From positions 1-64,000 of the forward strand of contig JAGBDE010000020.1 in the NCBI GenBank assembly GCA_017937655.1: a DNA stretch of 64,000 nt, written 5' to 3'. Positions 54,448 through 63,848 of this stretch are shown here, piece after piece. The notes beneath the pieces are model-generated. The model was not told the DNA's origin and searched no databases. It saw only the letters and a list, made by a program, of their open reading frames with translations. The translations under genes were made by a program, and so were the position numbers. The first letter of the stretch is position 1. Every line of letters starts with the position of its first letter. The stretch is from Clostridia bacterium. GTDB lineage: Bacteria; Bacillota; Clostridia; Christensenellales; Aristaeellaceae.

Positions 54448-54825
54448 ATGAAGCAAGTCATTCATACGGACAAGGCGCCCAAAGCCATCGGCCCCTATGT
54501 GCAGGGCTGGAAGGTGGGCAATATGATCTACACTTCCGGGCAGCTGGGCATCGACGTGGAAAAGGGCGGTCTGGCGGATACCGTGGTGGAGCAGGCCCAC
54601 TGCTCCATGAAGAACGTCGGCGAGATTCTCCGCGCTGCCGGTGCGGATTATGCGGACATCATTAAGTCCACCATTTTCGTCAAGGATCTGGCGGATTTCA
54701 AGGCAGTCAACGAAGTTTACGCCAGCTATTTCCAGGGCGACTTCCCTGCCCGCAGCTGCGTGCAGGTGGCCGCGCTGCCCATGGGCGGCCTGGTGGAGAT
54801 CGAAGTGGTGGCCATCAAGGAATAA
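54448..54825 (+). CDS. ridA: RidA-family reactive imine deaminase
   Basis: A 125-residue protein that hydrolyses enamine/imine intermediates made by PLP enzymes. It shows APKAIGPYVQG, YTSGQLGID and the C-terminal RSCVQVAALPMGGLVEIE with the arginine that binds the carboxylate. AAAGGAGG precedes the ATG. It is last in the symporter/GH2 operon. Confidence 0.94.
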   Translation: MKQVIHTDKAPKAIGPYVQGWKVGNMIYTSGQLGIDVEKGGLADTVVEQAHCSMKNVGEILRAAGADYADIIKSTIFVKDLADFKAVNEVYASYFQGDFPARSCVQVAALPMGGLVEIEVVAIKE

Positions 54826-54836
54826 CCCCCAAATGG

Positions 54837-54867
54837 AGCCGGGTTCGCGCCCGGCTTCTTTCTTTTT
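54837..54867 (+). terminator. Terminator after ridA
   Basis: AGCCGGG-TTCGCG-CCCGGCT stem followed by TCTTTCTTTTT. Confidence 0.85.
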
Positions 54868-54873
54868 GGAAAG

Positions 54874-54902
54874 TTGACAACCCACCCCTGCCGTGATAGA
54901 CT
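54874..54902 (+). promoter_or_regulatory. Promoter of the tandem ATP-grasp operon
   Basis: TTGACA (54874-54879), 17-bp spacer, TAGACT (54897-54902), 35 bp before the start codon. Confidence 0.75.
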
Positions 54903-54937
54903 TTTTTCATTCCGTTTTGGAAAAGGGAGGCCTGTGT

Positions 54938-55825
54938 ATGCTTCGTGGTCTGCTGGTGGTCAACGCATTTCTCAAGACCAACAAGTTTGACGATATCTAT
55001 CTCACGCTGGCAAAAGCCGCGGAAAAGAAAGACATCCGCCTCAGCGTTCTGACCAACGCGGAGGCGGTGGCGCTTCTTTGCAAAATGCCTGAAACCCTGG
55101 CGGAATATGACTTCTGCCTTTTCTGGGACAAGGACGTGCAGCTGGCCATGCAGCTGGAGGCAGCCGGGATGCGGCTGTTCAACTCCGCCTCCGCCATCCT
55201 CAAGTGCGACGACAAGGCCCTGACCTGGCTCAGCCTGCGCGGGGAGAAGGATATCGCCCTGCCGGAAACCATCCTGGCGCCCAAGACCTTTCCCAACATC
55301 GGCTACACTAACCTGGACTTCCTCAGCACGGTGGCGGACAAGCTGGGCTTCCCGGTCATTGTGAAGGAATGCTTCGGCTCCTTTGGCCAGCAGGTTTATC
55401 TGGCCGATCATATGGAGGAGCTTCAGGCCATCGTGAAGCGGCTGGAGGGCATCCCTATGCTGTTCCAAAAGCCGGTGATGGAAAGCCTGGGCCGGGACGT
55501 GCGCATCAATGTGGTGGGGGAGAAAGTGGTGGCCTGCATCCTCCGGCATGGCGGGGCAGGGGAGTTCCGCAGCAATATCACTTTGGGCGGCTCCATGGAG
55601 CCCTACACGCCCACCGAGGCCGAGGCACAGCTTGCCATCCGCACGGTGAAGGCCCTGGGCCTGGATTTTGCCGGGGTGGACGTGCTGTTCGGCAATGACG
55701 GCCCCGTCCTTTGCGAGGTCAACAGCAACGCCCATTTCAAAACCACGCTGGAATGCACCGGCGTCAATATGGCGGACGAGATCATGAACCACATCATCGT
55801 CCAACTGGAGAGAGAAAAACAGTGA
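54938..55825 (+). CDS. RimK-like ATP-grasp protein, first of a tandem pair
   Basis: A 295-residue ATP-grasp ligase. The central domain starts near 110, with FPVIVKECFGSFGQQVYLAD as the ATP-binding lysine loop, GRDVRINVVGEKVVACILR and the metal-binding VLCEVNSNAHF near the end. RimK-like enzymes join an amino acid or acid to a peptide or cofactor; the substrate is unknown. AAAGGGAGG precedes ATG 54938, and the end overlaps the second ATP-grasp gene. Confidence 0.85.
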   Translation: MLRGLLVVNAFLKTNKFDDIYLTLAKAAEKKDIRLSVLTNAEAVALLCKMPETLAEYDFCLFWDKDVQLAMQLEAAGMRLFNSASAILKCDDKALTWLSLRGEKDIALPETILAPKTFPNIGYTNLDFLSTVADKLGFPVIVKECFGSFGQQVYLADHMEELQAIVKRLEGIPMLFQKPVMESLGRDVRINVVGEKVVACILRHGGAGEFRSNITLGGSMEPYTPTEAEAQLAIRTVKALGLDFAGVDVLFGNDGPVLCEVNSNAHFKTTLECTGVNMADEIMNHIIVQLEREKQ

Positions 55826-56670
55826 AAACCATCTGGCTTCTTTATCATATCAACGATCTGAACGTGAACCGGGACTATGTGACCACCATGCGCAAAAGCG
55901 CCAAGCCGCTGGATTTGACCATCAAGACGGTGACCCTGGACCAGCTGACCCTGACCATGAACGAAAATGGCATGCCCGGCGTGCTGCTCAAGGGCAAGCC
56001 CGCCCGGCCTGACGCGGTCATCTCCCGGATGCGGGATCCCCTGTACAGCCGCCATCTGGAGGCCATGGGCGTCCCGGTGTTCAACGGTTCCAAGGTCTGC
56101 GAGATCTGCAACGACAAGCGCTACACCTATCAGTTTTTGAAGGGCATGCCCATGCCCCGCACCACGTTCCTGACGGCCACCACGCCCATGCCCACTCGTT
56201 ACCCCCAGGTGGTGAAACCCGCCTGCAGCCATGGCGGCGACCGGGTGCAGGAAGTGAAGGACATCCTGGAATATCAGGACGCTGTGGAAACGGTTCTGCC
56301 GGAAGCAGGCCTGGTGCAGGACAAGACGAGCAAGCCCGGCTATGACCTGCGGGTGTACGTGCTGTTTGGCAAGATCGTGGCGGGGGTGATGCGCCACTCC
56401 AAGCACGGCATGGTGTCCAACTTCAAGCAGGGCGGAGAAGTCAGCCTCCACACCCTGACCCGGGAGGAAACCGACCTTTGCAGCGAGGTCATCCGCCGGT
56501 TTGAGGAAGCGGGCGCGCCGCTGTGCTTTGCCGGGGTTGATTTCCTGTACGAGAAGGAAGGCCCGGTCATCGGCGAAGTGGAGGACGTGGTGGGCAGCCG
56601 CATGCTCTACAAGGCCAGCGATATCGACATCGTGGCCATGTACCTCAGTGAGATCGCCCGGCGGATCTGA
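55822..56670 (+). CDS. RimK-like ATP-grasp protein, second of a tandem pair
   Basis: A 282-residue protein related to its neighbour. It has PQVVKPACSHGGDRVQEVKD, YDLRVYVLFGKIVAGVMR and the terminal VIGEVEDVVGSRMLY. The last segment has Glu-Asp where the typical N-x-N metal ligand lies (NSN in the first copy), so catalysis may differ. GTG 55822 overlaps the upstream stop (GTGA). Confidence 0.83.
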   Translation: MKTIWLLYHINDLNVNRDYVTTMRKSAKPLDLTIKTVTLDQLTLTMNENGMPGVLLKGKPARPDAVISRMRDPLYSRHLEAMGVPVFNGSKVCEICNDKRYTYQFLKGMPMPRTTFLTATTPMPTRYPQVVKPACSHGGDRVQEVKDILEYQDAVETVLPEAGLVQDKTSKPGYDLRVYVLFGKIVAGVMRHSKHGMVSNFKQGGEVSLHTLTREETDLCSEVIRRFEEAGAPLCFAGVDFLYEKEGPVIGEVEDVVGSRMLYKASDIDIVAMYLSEIARRI

Positions 56671-56690
56671 CCCGCCGTCAGGAGAAAAGC

Positions 56691-57128
56691 ATGAACATCA
56701 GAAAAGCCACTTATGACGATCTGGCGCGGATCGCAGAGATCGAGATTTTCAACTACCGGCTGCATTTCTATCCCATCTTCCAGAATGACGATTTCTATTT
56801 TGCCGATCTGACGGTCCCCGCCCAAATGGAAAGCCTGAAGCCCCGGCTTCCAAACCTGTGGGTCTACGATGACGGCGTTGTGAAGGGCTTCCTGGAAGCG
56901 GAAAACCAGGAAGTGAAGAAACTGTTTGTGGAGCCGGTTCTCCAGGGGCAGTCCATCGGCGCGGAGCTGCTCATGTATGCCATCCGGGAGATGGACGTGC
57001 GCACCCTCTGGGCCCTGGAGAAAAACACGCGCGCCATCGCGTTTTATCAGCGGCATGGCTTTCGTCTGACGAAGGACAAAAAGCTGGAAGAGGACACCAC
57101 CGAATACCTTGTCCGTATGGAACGATAA
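56691..57128 (+). CDS. GNAT-family N-acetyltransferase of the ATP-grasp operon
   Basis: A 145-residue RimI-like acetyltransferase with KKLFVEPVLQGQSIGAELLMYA as the acetyl-CoA loop and WALEKNTRAIAFYQRHGF as the conserved C-terminal motif. AGGAGA precedes the ATG. It follows the ATP-grasp pair by 20 bp. Confidence 0.9.
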   Translation: MNIRKATYDDLARIAEIEIFNYRLHFYPIFQNDDFYFADLTVPAQMESLKPRLPNLWVYDDGVVKGFLEAENQEVKKLFVEPVLQGQSIGAELLMYAIREMDVRTLWALEKNTRAIAFYQRHGFRLTKDKKLEEDTTEYLVRMER

Positions 57129-57130
57129 AC

Positions 57131-57164
57131 AAAAACCCCGCCATTTCGGCGGGGCTTTTGTTTT
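57131..57164. terminator. Bidirectional terminator
   Basis: CCCCGCC (57136-57142) pairs with GGCGGGG (57148-57154), flanked by an A-run and a T-run, between convergent genes. Confidence 0.88.
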
Positions 57165-58857
57165 ACTTTCTGCGTCTGCGCTCGTACTTGCGCATCAGGG
57201 CATAGATGCCGTTGGTCATCTTCTGCTGTTCTTTCTTGGTGTAGTTCTTCATGCGCTCCAGCAGCTCGGCCAGCTTTTCGCCGGCAACCAGCAGGTTGGC
57301 ATAGGCCGCGCTGAGGTTCTCCTTCTTGGCGGGCTTCTTCTCCTGCTTGGCGGCAACCTGGGGCACAGACTCCTTCTTCTCCGGCACCGCGTCGCTGGCA
57401 GCCACGGCCTTGTCGGCCTTGACCAGCTTCTGCTTGTTGCCTTCGCAGAGCATCTTCATGGCGGGCAGTTCCCAGCTTTCGCCATTGTAGGGGGAGGACG
57501 CGCTCAGGCCAAACTCCTTCTTCAGCAGGCCCTCGAACACGCCCACCACGTCGTCGTCGCCATGGACAACAAACACATGCTTGGGCTTGGGGTCAAAATG
57601 GCCGATCCAGGTCAGCAGGCCGTTCTGGTCGGCATGGCCGCTGACGCCCGCCAGGGCGGTCACATGGGCCTTAACCTGAATGGTCTCGCCGAAGAGCTTC
57701 ACCTTGTCCACGCCCTCGATGAGGCTGCGGCCCAAGGTGCCGTTGCTCTGGTAACCCACAAACAGGATGGTGGATTCCGGCCGCCACAGGTTGTGCTTCA
57801 GGTGGTGGCGGATGCGACCTGCGTCGCACATGCCGCTGGCGGAAATGATGACCTTGGGCGTGGGATCCACGTTGATCTGCTTGCTCTCGTCAGAGGTGAC
57901 CGCCACATGCAGGCCATCGAAGGTAATGGGGTTGATGCCCCGCTTGATGAGGGCCACGGTGTCCTCGTCGGCGCATTCCATGGTGTTCTCGTTGAAAACC
58001 TTAGTGGCTTCAATGGCCATGGGGCTGTCGATGTAGACCGGGAAATCGTCATGGCCGTTGATGAGCTTGTGCTCCTTGATGTGCCGGAAGAAGTAGAGCA
58101 TCTCCTGGGTGCGGCCCACAGCAAAGCTGGGAATGACCAGGTTGCCGCCCCGGTCCAGGGTTTCCTGGAGGATCTTGGTCAACTCGCCAATGTAGTCCGG
58201 CACAGGGCCGTGGGTGCGGTCGCCGTAGGTGGATTCCATGACCACGTAGTCGGCCTTGGTCATGTACTGAGGATCCCGCAGCAGGGGCTGGTTCAGGTTG
58301 CCGATGTCGCCGGAGAACACAATGGTCTGGACGTCGTTGCCCTCGGTGACCTGCACCTCAATGGAGGCAGAGCCCATCAGATGGCCCACGTCCTCCATGC
58401 GGATGGAAATGCCTTCACAGATATCCACCTGCTGGCGGTACTTGCAGGGGCTGAACAGTTGGCAGGTGGCCAGGGCGTGCTCCTGGGTGTAAAGGGGCTC
58501 CACCAGAGCCTTGCCGCTGCGCTGGGCCTTGCGGTTCTTGTACTCTGCGTCGCTCTCCTGGATGTGGGCAGAGTCCTGCAGCATGATCTTGCACAGGTCG
58601 GCTGTGGTTTCTGTGGCGAAGATCTTGCCCCGGAAGCCGTTCTTGTAAAGCAGCGGCAGGTATCCGCTGTGGTCGATGTGTGCGTGGGTCAGAAGCACGT
58701 AGTCAATCTGGGATTCCATGATGGGCAGATCGGCGTTCTGGTAAACGTCCATGCCCTGCTCCATGCCGTAATCCACCATGATGTACTTGCCGCAGGCTTC
58801 CAGAAGGAAACGGCTGCCGGTGACTTCGTGGGCAGCGCCCAAAAATGTGAGCTTCAT
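57163..58857 (-). CDS. Beta-CASP metallo-beta-lactamase-fold RNase-like protein
   Basis: A 564-residue protein. The metallo-beta-lactamase zinc motif is HAHIDHSGY (H58, H60, D62, H63), followed by FSGDIG and MESTYGDR. The beta-CASP insert and the C-terminal VHGDDD-type motif complete a CPSF-like nuclease core ending near 450. A lysine/alanine-rich tail (about 460-564), partly coiled, may bind RNA. AAAGGAGG precedes ATG 58857. It is last in the minus-strand run after ywlE. Confidence 0.88.
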   Translation of the reverse strand: MKLTFLGAAHEVTGSRFLLEACGKYIMVDYGMEQGMDVYQNADLPIMESQIDYVLLTHAHIDHSGYLPLLYKNGFRGKIFATETTADLCKIMLQDSAHIQESDAEYKNRKAQRSGKALVEPLYTQEHALATCQLFSPCKYRQQVDICEGISIRMEDVGHLMGSASIEVQVTEGNDVQTIVFSGDIGNLNQPLLRDPQYMTKADYVVMESTYGDRTHGPVPDYIGELTKILQETLDRGGNLVIPSFAVGRTQEMLYFFRHIKEHKLINGHDDFPVYIDSPMAIEATKVFNENTMECADEDTVALIKRGINPITFDGLHVAVTSDESKQINVDPTPKVIISASGMCDAGRIRHHLKHNLWRPESTILFVGYQSNGTLGRSLIEGVDKVKLFGETIQVKAHVTALAGVSGHADQNGLLTWIGHFDPKPKHVFVVHGDDDVVGVFEGLLKKEFGLSASSPYNGESWELPAMKMLCEGNKQKLVKADKAVAASDAVPEKKESVPQVAAKQEKKPAKKENLSAAYANLLVAGEKLAELLERMKNYTKKEQQKMTNGIYALMRKYERRRRK

Positions 58858-58870
58858 GTGGTACCCTCCT

Positions 58871-59305
58871 TTATGCATTCGTGGTCAGCAGGTGGAACAG
58901 CGCCGCGATCTGCGGCTCCATCTGCGTGGCGGTGTATTCATACAGGGCGTCGCTGCCCTGGTATGGATCGGGGATTTCCGGGTCGAAGTATCGGCATTGG
59001 GCCTTGATGTCCGGGTACAGGCTGCGGATCAGGTCGACGTGCCGCTTGCTGACGCCCATGATCACGTCGGCCTGGGAGAGCAGTTCCGGGATGATGACGC
59101 TGGAGCGATGATCCTCCAGATGGAGTCCCCGGCGTTCCATGGCGCGGATGGCCCCGCCCGATGCAGGCAGCCCGTTTTCCGTATATATGCCGGCAGAGAT
59201 GGCGCGGGCATCCGCCTGATGCTGGCGGCACAGGGCGTTGAAAAGGCACTCCGCCATGGGGCTGCGGCAGGTGTTGCCGGTGCAGACGAACAAAACGGTG
59301 GTCAT
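58871..59305 (-). CDS. ywlE: Low-molecular-weight protein arginine phosphatase YwlE
   Basis: A 144-residue phosphatase with the active-site loop CTGNTCRS (C8-S15) and the general-acid DP in PEIPDPYQG. Thr at the fifth loop position is the residue that sets arginine phosphatases such as B. subtilis YwlE apart from tyrosine phosphatases, where Ile or Leu is usual. Neighbour Sua5 is the same as in B. subtilis (ywlC-ywlE). Its ATG overlaps the sua5 stop. Confidence 0.9.
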   Translation of the reverse strand: MTTVLFVCTGNTCRSPMAECLFNALCRQHQADARAISAGIYTENGLPASGGAIRAMERRGLHLEDHRSSVIIPELLSQADVIMGVSKRHVDLIRSLYPDIKAQCRYFDPEIPDPYQGSDALYEYTATQMEPQIAALFHLLTTNA

Positions 59306-60354
59306 TTTGCTGCCTCCGCGTCTGCGTCCAGCTCCGTGAAGCCTGCGGCCCTGCACAGCCGGTTCATGAAGGCCAGGCCGATGCCGCTGGCAGGCAGCAC
59401 CTCGCTGAACAGCAGGGGGATGTGGTCGTCGTCTGCCTGGCGCAGGGTGGCGAAAAGCCGCTGGGCCGCGGAGGCGGGGTTTTCCACGCTGCCGATGCAC
59501 ACGGTCTCCACGCCTTCATACAGCGGCAGATGCTCCTCAAAAGCCAGTACACGCACGGCCTGGCCCTTTGCGGCGGCTTCCCTGGCCCGTGCCAGGATGA
59601 GATTGGCCACGTTTTCCGGCTTGCCCTTCACCATACTCAGGGTGCCGGAGGGAGCGTAATGTTTGTAGCGCATGCCGGGGGAGAGGGCTTTTTCGCCGTC
59701 CATCAGCGGGCGCAGAATGCTGTCCGCCACTTTGACTTCCGGCAGAACCGTCAGCAGCATTTCCGGGGTGATGCCGCCGGGGCGGAGAATGGTGGGAATA
59801 GGGGAGGTCAGGTCCAGCACGGTGCTTTCCAGGCCCACCTGGCACTCGCCGCCGTCCAGAATGAGAGGAAGGCGGCCCCGGAGGTCGTCCAGCACATGCT
59901 GGGCGGTGGTGGGGCTGGGCTTGCCGCTGGTGTTGGCACTGGGCGCGGCAATGGGCAGCTGGCAGGCAGCCAGCATGTCCCGGGCCACGGGGTGGGAGGG
60001 GATGCGCACCGCCACGCTGGGCAGCCCGGCAGTGACCACAGAGGGCACGGTGCCTTTCTTCATGAGCAGCATGGTCAGCGGGCCGGGGCAGAAAGTGCTG
60101 ATCAGCAGCCGGGCGGTATCGGTCACTTCGCAAATGTGGTCCAGCTGGGCGGGATCCGCCACATGCACAATCAGCGGATTGTCCGCAGGGCGGCCCTTGG
60201 CAGCAAAAATGGAGCGCACCGCGTCCTCGTTAAGGGCGTTTGCGCCAAGGCCGTAGACCGTTTCTGTGGGGAAACCCACCAGCTGGCCGGCCTGAAGCAG
60301 TCGGGCCGCCTCCTGGATGGCCGCCTCCGTGGGCATAAGCAGTTTCGTTTCCAT
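59302..60354 (-). CDS. L-threonylcarbamoyladenylate synthase (Sua5/YwlC)
   Basis: A 350-residue enzyme that makes threonylcarbamoyl-AMP for the t6A37 modification of tRNAs. The YrdC domain (about 10-200) has GFPTETVYGLGANA and KGRPADNPL, and the C-terminal Sua5 domain (about 220-345) includes KHYAPSG. It lies two bases after prfA. Confidence 0.95.
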   Translation of the reverse strand: METKLLMPTEAAIQEAARLLQAGQLVGFPTETVYGLGANALNEDAVRSIFAAKGRPADNPLIVHVADPAQLDHICEVTDTARLLISTFCPGPLTMLLMKKGTVPSVVTAGLPSVAVRIPSHPVARDMLAACQLPIAAPSANTSGKPSPTTAQHVLDDLRGRLPLILDGGECQVGLESTVLDLTSPIPTILRPGGITPEMLLTVLPEVKVADSILRPLMDGEKALSPGMRYKHYAPSGTLSMVKGKPENVANLILARAREAAAKGQAVRVLAFEEHLPLYEGVETVCIGSVENPASAAQRLFATLRQADDDHIPLLFSEVLPASGIGLAFMNRLCRAAGFTELDADAEAAK

Positions 60355-60356
60355 GG

Positions 60357-61424
60357 TTATCTCTGTTCTCCCAACGCTTTCAGTTTGTCCATCTGCTCCG
60401 TCATGAGCAGCGCGTCAATGATTTCGTCCAGGTCGCCGTCCAGGGTATCCTGCACCCGGTTCAGGGTCAGGCCGATGCGGTGATCCTTGACGTAGCTCTG
60501 CAAAAAATGATAGGTGCGGATGCGCTCGCTTCTCTCGCCCCCGCCGATCAGGCCCCGCCGGAGCTCCGCGTAAGCGGTGTCGGTCTCTTCGCGGAGCTTG
60601 TCGTAAACCCGGCTGCGCAGCACGCGCATGGCCTTTTCCCGGTTTTTCAGCTGGCTTTTTTCGTCCTGGCAGGTGGCCACGATGCCGGTGGGCAGGTGGG
60701 TGATACGGACGGCGCTGTCCGTGGTGTTGACGTACTGGCCGCCGTGGCCGGAGGAACGGTAGGTGTCGATCTGCAATTCCTCCGGGGCGATGTTCAGCTC
60801 CACCTCGGCGGCTTCCGGAAGCACGGCCACGGTGCAGGTGCTGGTGTGCAGCCTGCCGGAGGATTCAGTTTCCGGCACTCGCTTCACCCGATGCACACCG
60901 CTTTCGAATTTCAGCCGGTTAAACGCGCCCACCCCGCTGATGGTCAGGATGGCTTCCTTCACGCCGCCCAGCTCCGTCATGGCAAGGCTCACCGGCTCTA
61001 CCCGGAAGCGATGCCGCTCGGCGTAGCGGGTGTACATGCGCATCAGATCAGCCCCAAAGAGGGCGGCTTCGTCGCCGCCTGCCCCCTGGCGGATTTCCAG
61101 CACCACGTTTTTGTCCGCGTCCGGATCCTTGGGCAGAAGCAGCAGCTTCAGCTCTTGCTCCTTCTCAGCCAGTTCCCGGGAAAGCCGTTCCAGCTCCACC
61201 CGGGCCAGGTCTTCCATCTCCGGCAGATCCAGCAGATCCCGGGCGTCGGATTCCTCCTTTCGGAGGCGGCAATATTCGTGGTAGGCGTTCAGCTTGGGCT
61301 CCAGCTCGGCATGCTCCTTGAGCAGCCGCTGCCACAACGCCTGGTTCTGTATGGTTTCCGGCTGGTTCAGCTCTTCGGTCAGCTCCTGATAGCGCCCTTC
61401 CAGCCATTCAAATTGCTTAAACAT
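60357..61424 (-). CDS. prfA: Peptide chain release factor 1
   Basis: A 355-residue factor that ends translation at UAA and UAG. The codon-reading PxT motif is PET (184-186) in RVPETESSG, and the hydrolysis motif GGQ is at 228-230. GGAAGGAG precedes ATG 61424. It overlaps prmC, whose product methylates the GGQ glutamine. Its presence matters for the in-frame TAG at 8438, which an intact RF1 would read as stop. Confidence 0.97.
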   Translation of the reverse strand: MFKQFEWLEGRYQELTEELNQPETIQNQALWQRLLKEHAELEPKLNAYHEYCRLRKEESDARDLLDLPEMEDLARVELERLSRELAEKEQELKLLLLPKDPDADKNVVLEIRQGAGGDEAALFGADLMRMYTRYAERHRFRVEPVSLAMTELGGVKEAILTISGVGAFNRLKFESGVHRVKRVPETESSGRLHTSTCTVAVLPEAAEVELNIAPEELQIDTYRSSGHGGQYVNTTDSAVRITHLPTGIVATCQDEKSQLKNREKAMRVLRSRVYDKLREETDTAYAELRRGLIGGGERSERIRTYHFLQSYVKDHRIGLTLNRVQDTLDGDLDEIIDALLMTEQMDKLKALGEQR

Positions 61425-62268
61425 GGCTTCTCCTTCCTGCCACGATGCGGTCAAGGCCGTACAGATCCTGGTGAACCTTCACGTCCGAAAAGCCTGCCTC
61501 CGCAAACAGGGCGGATACGTCCCGGGCCTGCTGCGAGCCGATCTCCACCATCAGCCATCCGTCCGCCCTCAAATATGCGGGCGATTCCGCCGCCAATCGC
61601 CGGTAAAAATCCAGCCCGTCGTCGCCGCCGTCCAGGGCCATGACCGGCTCCTGCATCACTTCCGCCTGTAGGGTTTTGCAGTCCTCGCTGGGAATGTAGG
61701 GCGGGTTGGACAGGATCAGGTCAAAGCACATTCCGGCAGGAATGGCGGCAAACAGATCGCCCTGATAAAAGGTGACGCTTGCCTGGTTGTCAGCAGCGTT
61801 TTTCCGGGCGATGGCGAGGGCGTCATGGCTCAAATCGGCCGCAGAAACCTGGGCCTTAGGGCATTCCTTTTTGAGCGTCACCGCGATGGCCCCGCTGCCG
61901 GTGCACATATCCAGCACGGTGGGGGAGGGCAGTCCCTTCAACCGGTTGATGCCCAGCTGGCACAGGCTTTCCGTCTCCTGACGGGGAATCAGCACCCGGT
62001 GATCCACAGAAAACCGACGGCCGTAGAACCATTGCTCGCCCAGCAGGTACTGCAGCGGCTGCCTCTGAGTGCGTGAAAGCAGGAGCGACGCCAGGCGCTG
62101 CTCCTGCTCAGGGGTCATGGGGCGATTTTTTTCCAGGCGAAGGGCCAAATGGTCAAGCCCGGTCACAAAGGACAGCAGAAGAACGGAATCCGTTTCCGGG
62201 TCGGGGATTCCGTTTGCTTCCAACGTTTGCCGGGTTTGGTTGAGCCTTTCGCCGATGGTCATTGTCAT
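61417..62268 (-). CDS. prmC: Release factor glutamine methyltransferase PrmC
   Basis: A 283-residue SAM-dependent enzyme that methylates the GGQ glutamine of release factors. It shows LDMCTGSGAIAV and the catalytic LSNPPYIP. ATG 62268 overlaps the upstream stop as ATGA; a second ATG at 62262 has better ribosome-site spacing (AAGGCGG). Confidence 0.95.
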   Translation of the reverse strand: MTMTIGERLNQTRQTLEANGIPDPETDSVLLLSFVTGLDHLALRLEKNRPMTPEQEQRLASLLLSRTQRQPLQYLLGEQWFYGRRFSVDHRVLIPRQETESLCQLGINRLKGLPSPTVLDMCTGSGAIAVTLKKECPKAQVSAADLSHDALAIARKNAADNQASVTFYQGDLFAAIPAGMCFDLILSNPPYIPSEDCKTLQAEVMQEPVMALDGGDDGLDFYRRLAAESPAYLRADGWLMVEIGSQQARDVSALFAEAGFSDVKVHQDLYGLDRIVAGRRSHV

Positions 62269-63362
62269 TCCGCCTTTTCGGGTTCTTCCTCAGCGGGAGC
62301 GGCTTCCTCGGCCGCTGCTTCCTGCTGGATATCCTGCCGCATGACGGGGTCGGTAATGCGGTAATCCCGGATGATGGTGTAGCCTTCGGGGGTGGTCTCG
62401 CAGCCTTCGGGCAGGCCGTACAGCGCCACGTTCATGGACACGATGGCCACTTCCAGCATCTCCAGGGTGGGCTGCTTGGTGGTCAGGCGCTGCATCTGCA
62501 GGCCGGGCCAGCGGAGGATCTTGGCCACCTTGCCGGTAGAGTGGGCCAGGCCCTTGAGCACTTCGTAGCTGATGCCGGCCACGATGGGCAGGAAAATGAG
62601 GCGGCTCAGGAAGCGCAGGAACACGTTGTTGATGGGCATGCCGATGGCCTCAAACAGATAGCCCACGGTGGTGAAGATCAGCATGGAAATGAGGAACACA
62701 ATCAGCAGGAAGCTGGTGCCGCAGCGGGGGTGCAGAGTGGAGAACTTCTGCGCGTTTTCAGGGGTCAGGGGCAGATTGTTCTCGTTGCAGTACACGGTTT
62801 TGTGCTCGGCGCCGTGGTATTCAAAGGTGCGGCGCACGTCCGGCACCTTGGCGCAGAACAGGATGTAGCCAATCAGCAGGCAGATACGGAAAATGCCGCT
62901 GATCAGGTTAACCAGCCATTCCTGCTTGATCCAGTTCTTCAGCAGGGATGCCAAGGCTTCGGGCAGGAAGAAAAACAATCCCAGGGACAGCACGATGGCC
63001 AGGAAAACGGCCACGCCCATCACGATCTTGTCGATGCCCTTGCCCAGCTTCTTGCTCAGCCATTTTTCAAACTTGGTGGGTTCCTCCTCCAGGATGCCCA
63101 GCATATCGGTGCTTTCCTGCAGGGTGGACATGCCCATGGAGAACATGGTGCACATGTTCACAATACCGCGGATGAAGGGCCAGCCCATCCAGGGATGCTT
63201 ATCGGCGGGGGAGGAATAAGGCTTGAGCTTGGTAACGATGGTGTTGTCCGGCTTGCGCACAGACACGGCGATGGCCTTGGGGGCCTTCATCATCACGCCT
63301 TCCATGACGGCCTGGCCGCCGATATCCACCCGTCCGCAAGCGGTTTTGTTATCTTTAATCAT
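62265..63362 (-). CDS. DUF1385 membrane protein
   Basis: A 365-residue integral membrane protein of the DUF1385 family, with the opening GGQAVMEGVMMKAPKAIAVSVR and the later EYHGAEHKTVYCNE and HPRCGTSFL. It has about four to five helices and an acidic, alanine-rich tail. The family is widespread in Firmicutes next to prmC and prfA, as here; its function is not established to my knowledge. Confidence 0.92.
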   Translation of the reverse strand: MIKDNKTACGRVDIGGQAVMEGVMMKAPKAIAVSVRKPDNTIVTKLKPYSSPADKHPWMGWPFIRGIVNMCTMFSMGMSTLQESTDMLGILEEEPTKFEKWLSKKLGKGIDKIVMGVAVFLAIVLSLGLFFFLPEALASLLKNWIKQEWLVNLISGIFRICLLIGYILFCAKVPDVRRTFEYHGAEHKTVYCNENNLPLTPENAQKFSTLHPRCGTSFLLIVFLISMLIFTTVGYLFEAIGMPINNVFLRFLSRLIFLPIVAGISYEVLKGLAHSTGKVAKILRWPGLQMQRLTTKQPTLEMLEVAIVSMNVALYGLPEGCETTPEGYTIIRDYRITDPVMRQDIQQEAAAEEAAPAEEEPEKAE

Positions 63363-63500
63363 AGGTAATTCATTCCTTTCCGGCGCAGGGCTATGATGGC
63401 AACCTACGTCCTTTTATGCATTCGACATGAACCAGCCTGCTTCCTGCCATTTGTGTGGTATCATCAGGCGGGAAACGAAAAGTTCACGGTTTGTACAAAA

Positions 63501-63529
63501 TCAAAAAGAGCACCCTTGACGGATGCTCT
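63501..63529 (-). terminator. Terminator of rpmE
   Basis: Minus strand AGAGCAtCC pairs with GGgTGCTCT around a short loop and is followed by TTTTT. Confidence 0.82.
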
Positions 63530-63539
63530 CTTGAATGGC

Positions 63540-63740
63540 TTATTCCATGTTGAAACGCTTCTTGAAGCGGTCCACACGTCCACCGCTGTCCACCAGTTTC
63601 TGCTTGCCGGTATAGAAAGGATGGCACTTAGAGCAGATTTCGACCTTCAGCTCAGGCTTGATGGAGCCGGTTTCGAACGTCTCGCCGCACACGCAACGGA
63701 CGATAGACTTGCCATACTTGGGATGGATCTTTTCCTTCAT
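63540..63740 (-). CDS. rpmE: 50S ribosomal protein L31, zinc-binding type
   Basis: A 66-residue protein with [10 protein letters not shown] and the four zinc ligands C16, C18, C36 and C39. This is the C+ form, used when zinc is sufficient. GAGGTG precedes ATG 63740. It is transcribed alone from a consensus promoter. Confidence 0.97.
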   Translation of the reverse strand: MKEKIHPKYGKSIVRCVCGETFETGSIKPELKVEICSKCHPFYTGKQKLVDSGGRVDRFKKRFNME

Positions 63741-63791
63741 GATTTTCACCTCTTTTGCGCATGCAGTGCTGCGCTCAAATGCGCGATTGAA

Positions 63792-63820
63792 ATTATAACA
63801 TAGCCGCAACGGAATTGCAA
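63792..63820 (-). promoter_or_regulatory. Promoter of rpmE
   Basis: Minus strand TTGCAA (63815-63820), 17-bp spacer, consensus TATAAT (63792-63797). The leader of about 45 nt contains GCGC repeats that can form small hairpins. Confidence 0.8.
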
Positions 63821-63848
63821 TACTTTTTCTGACAGGATTTGAAAATTC

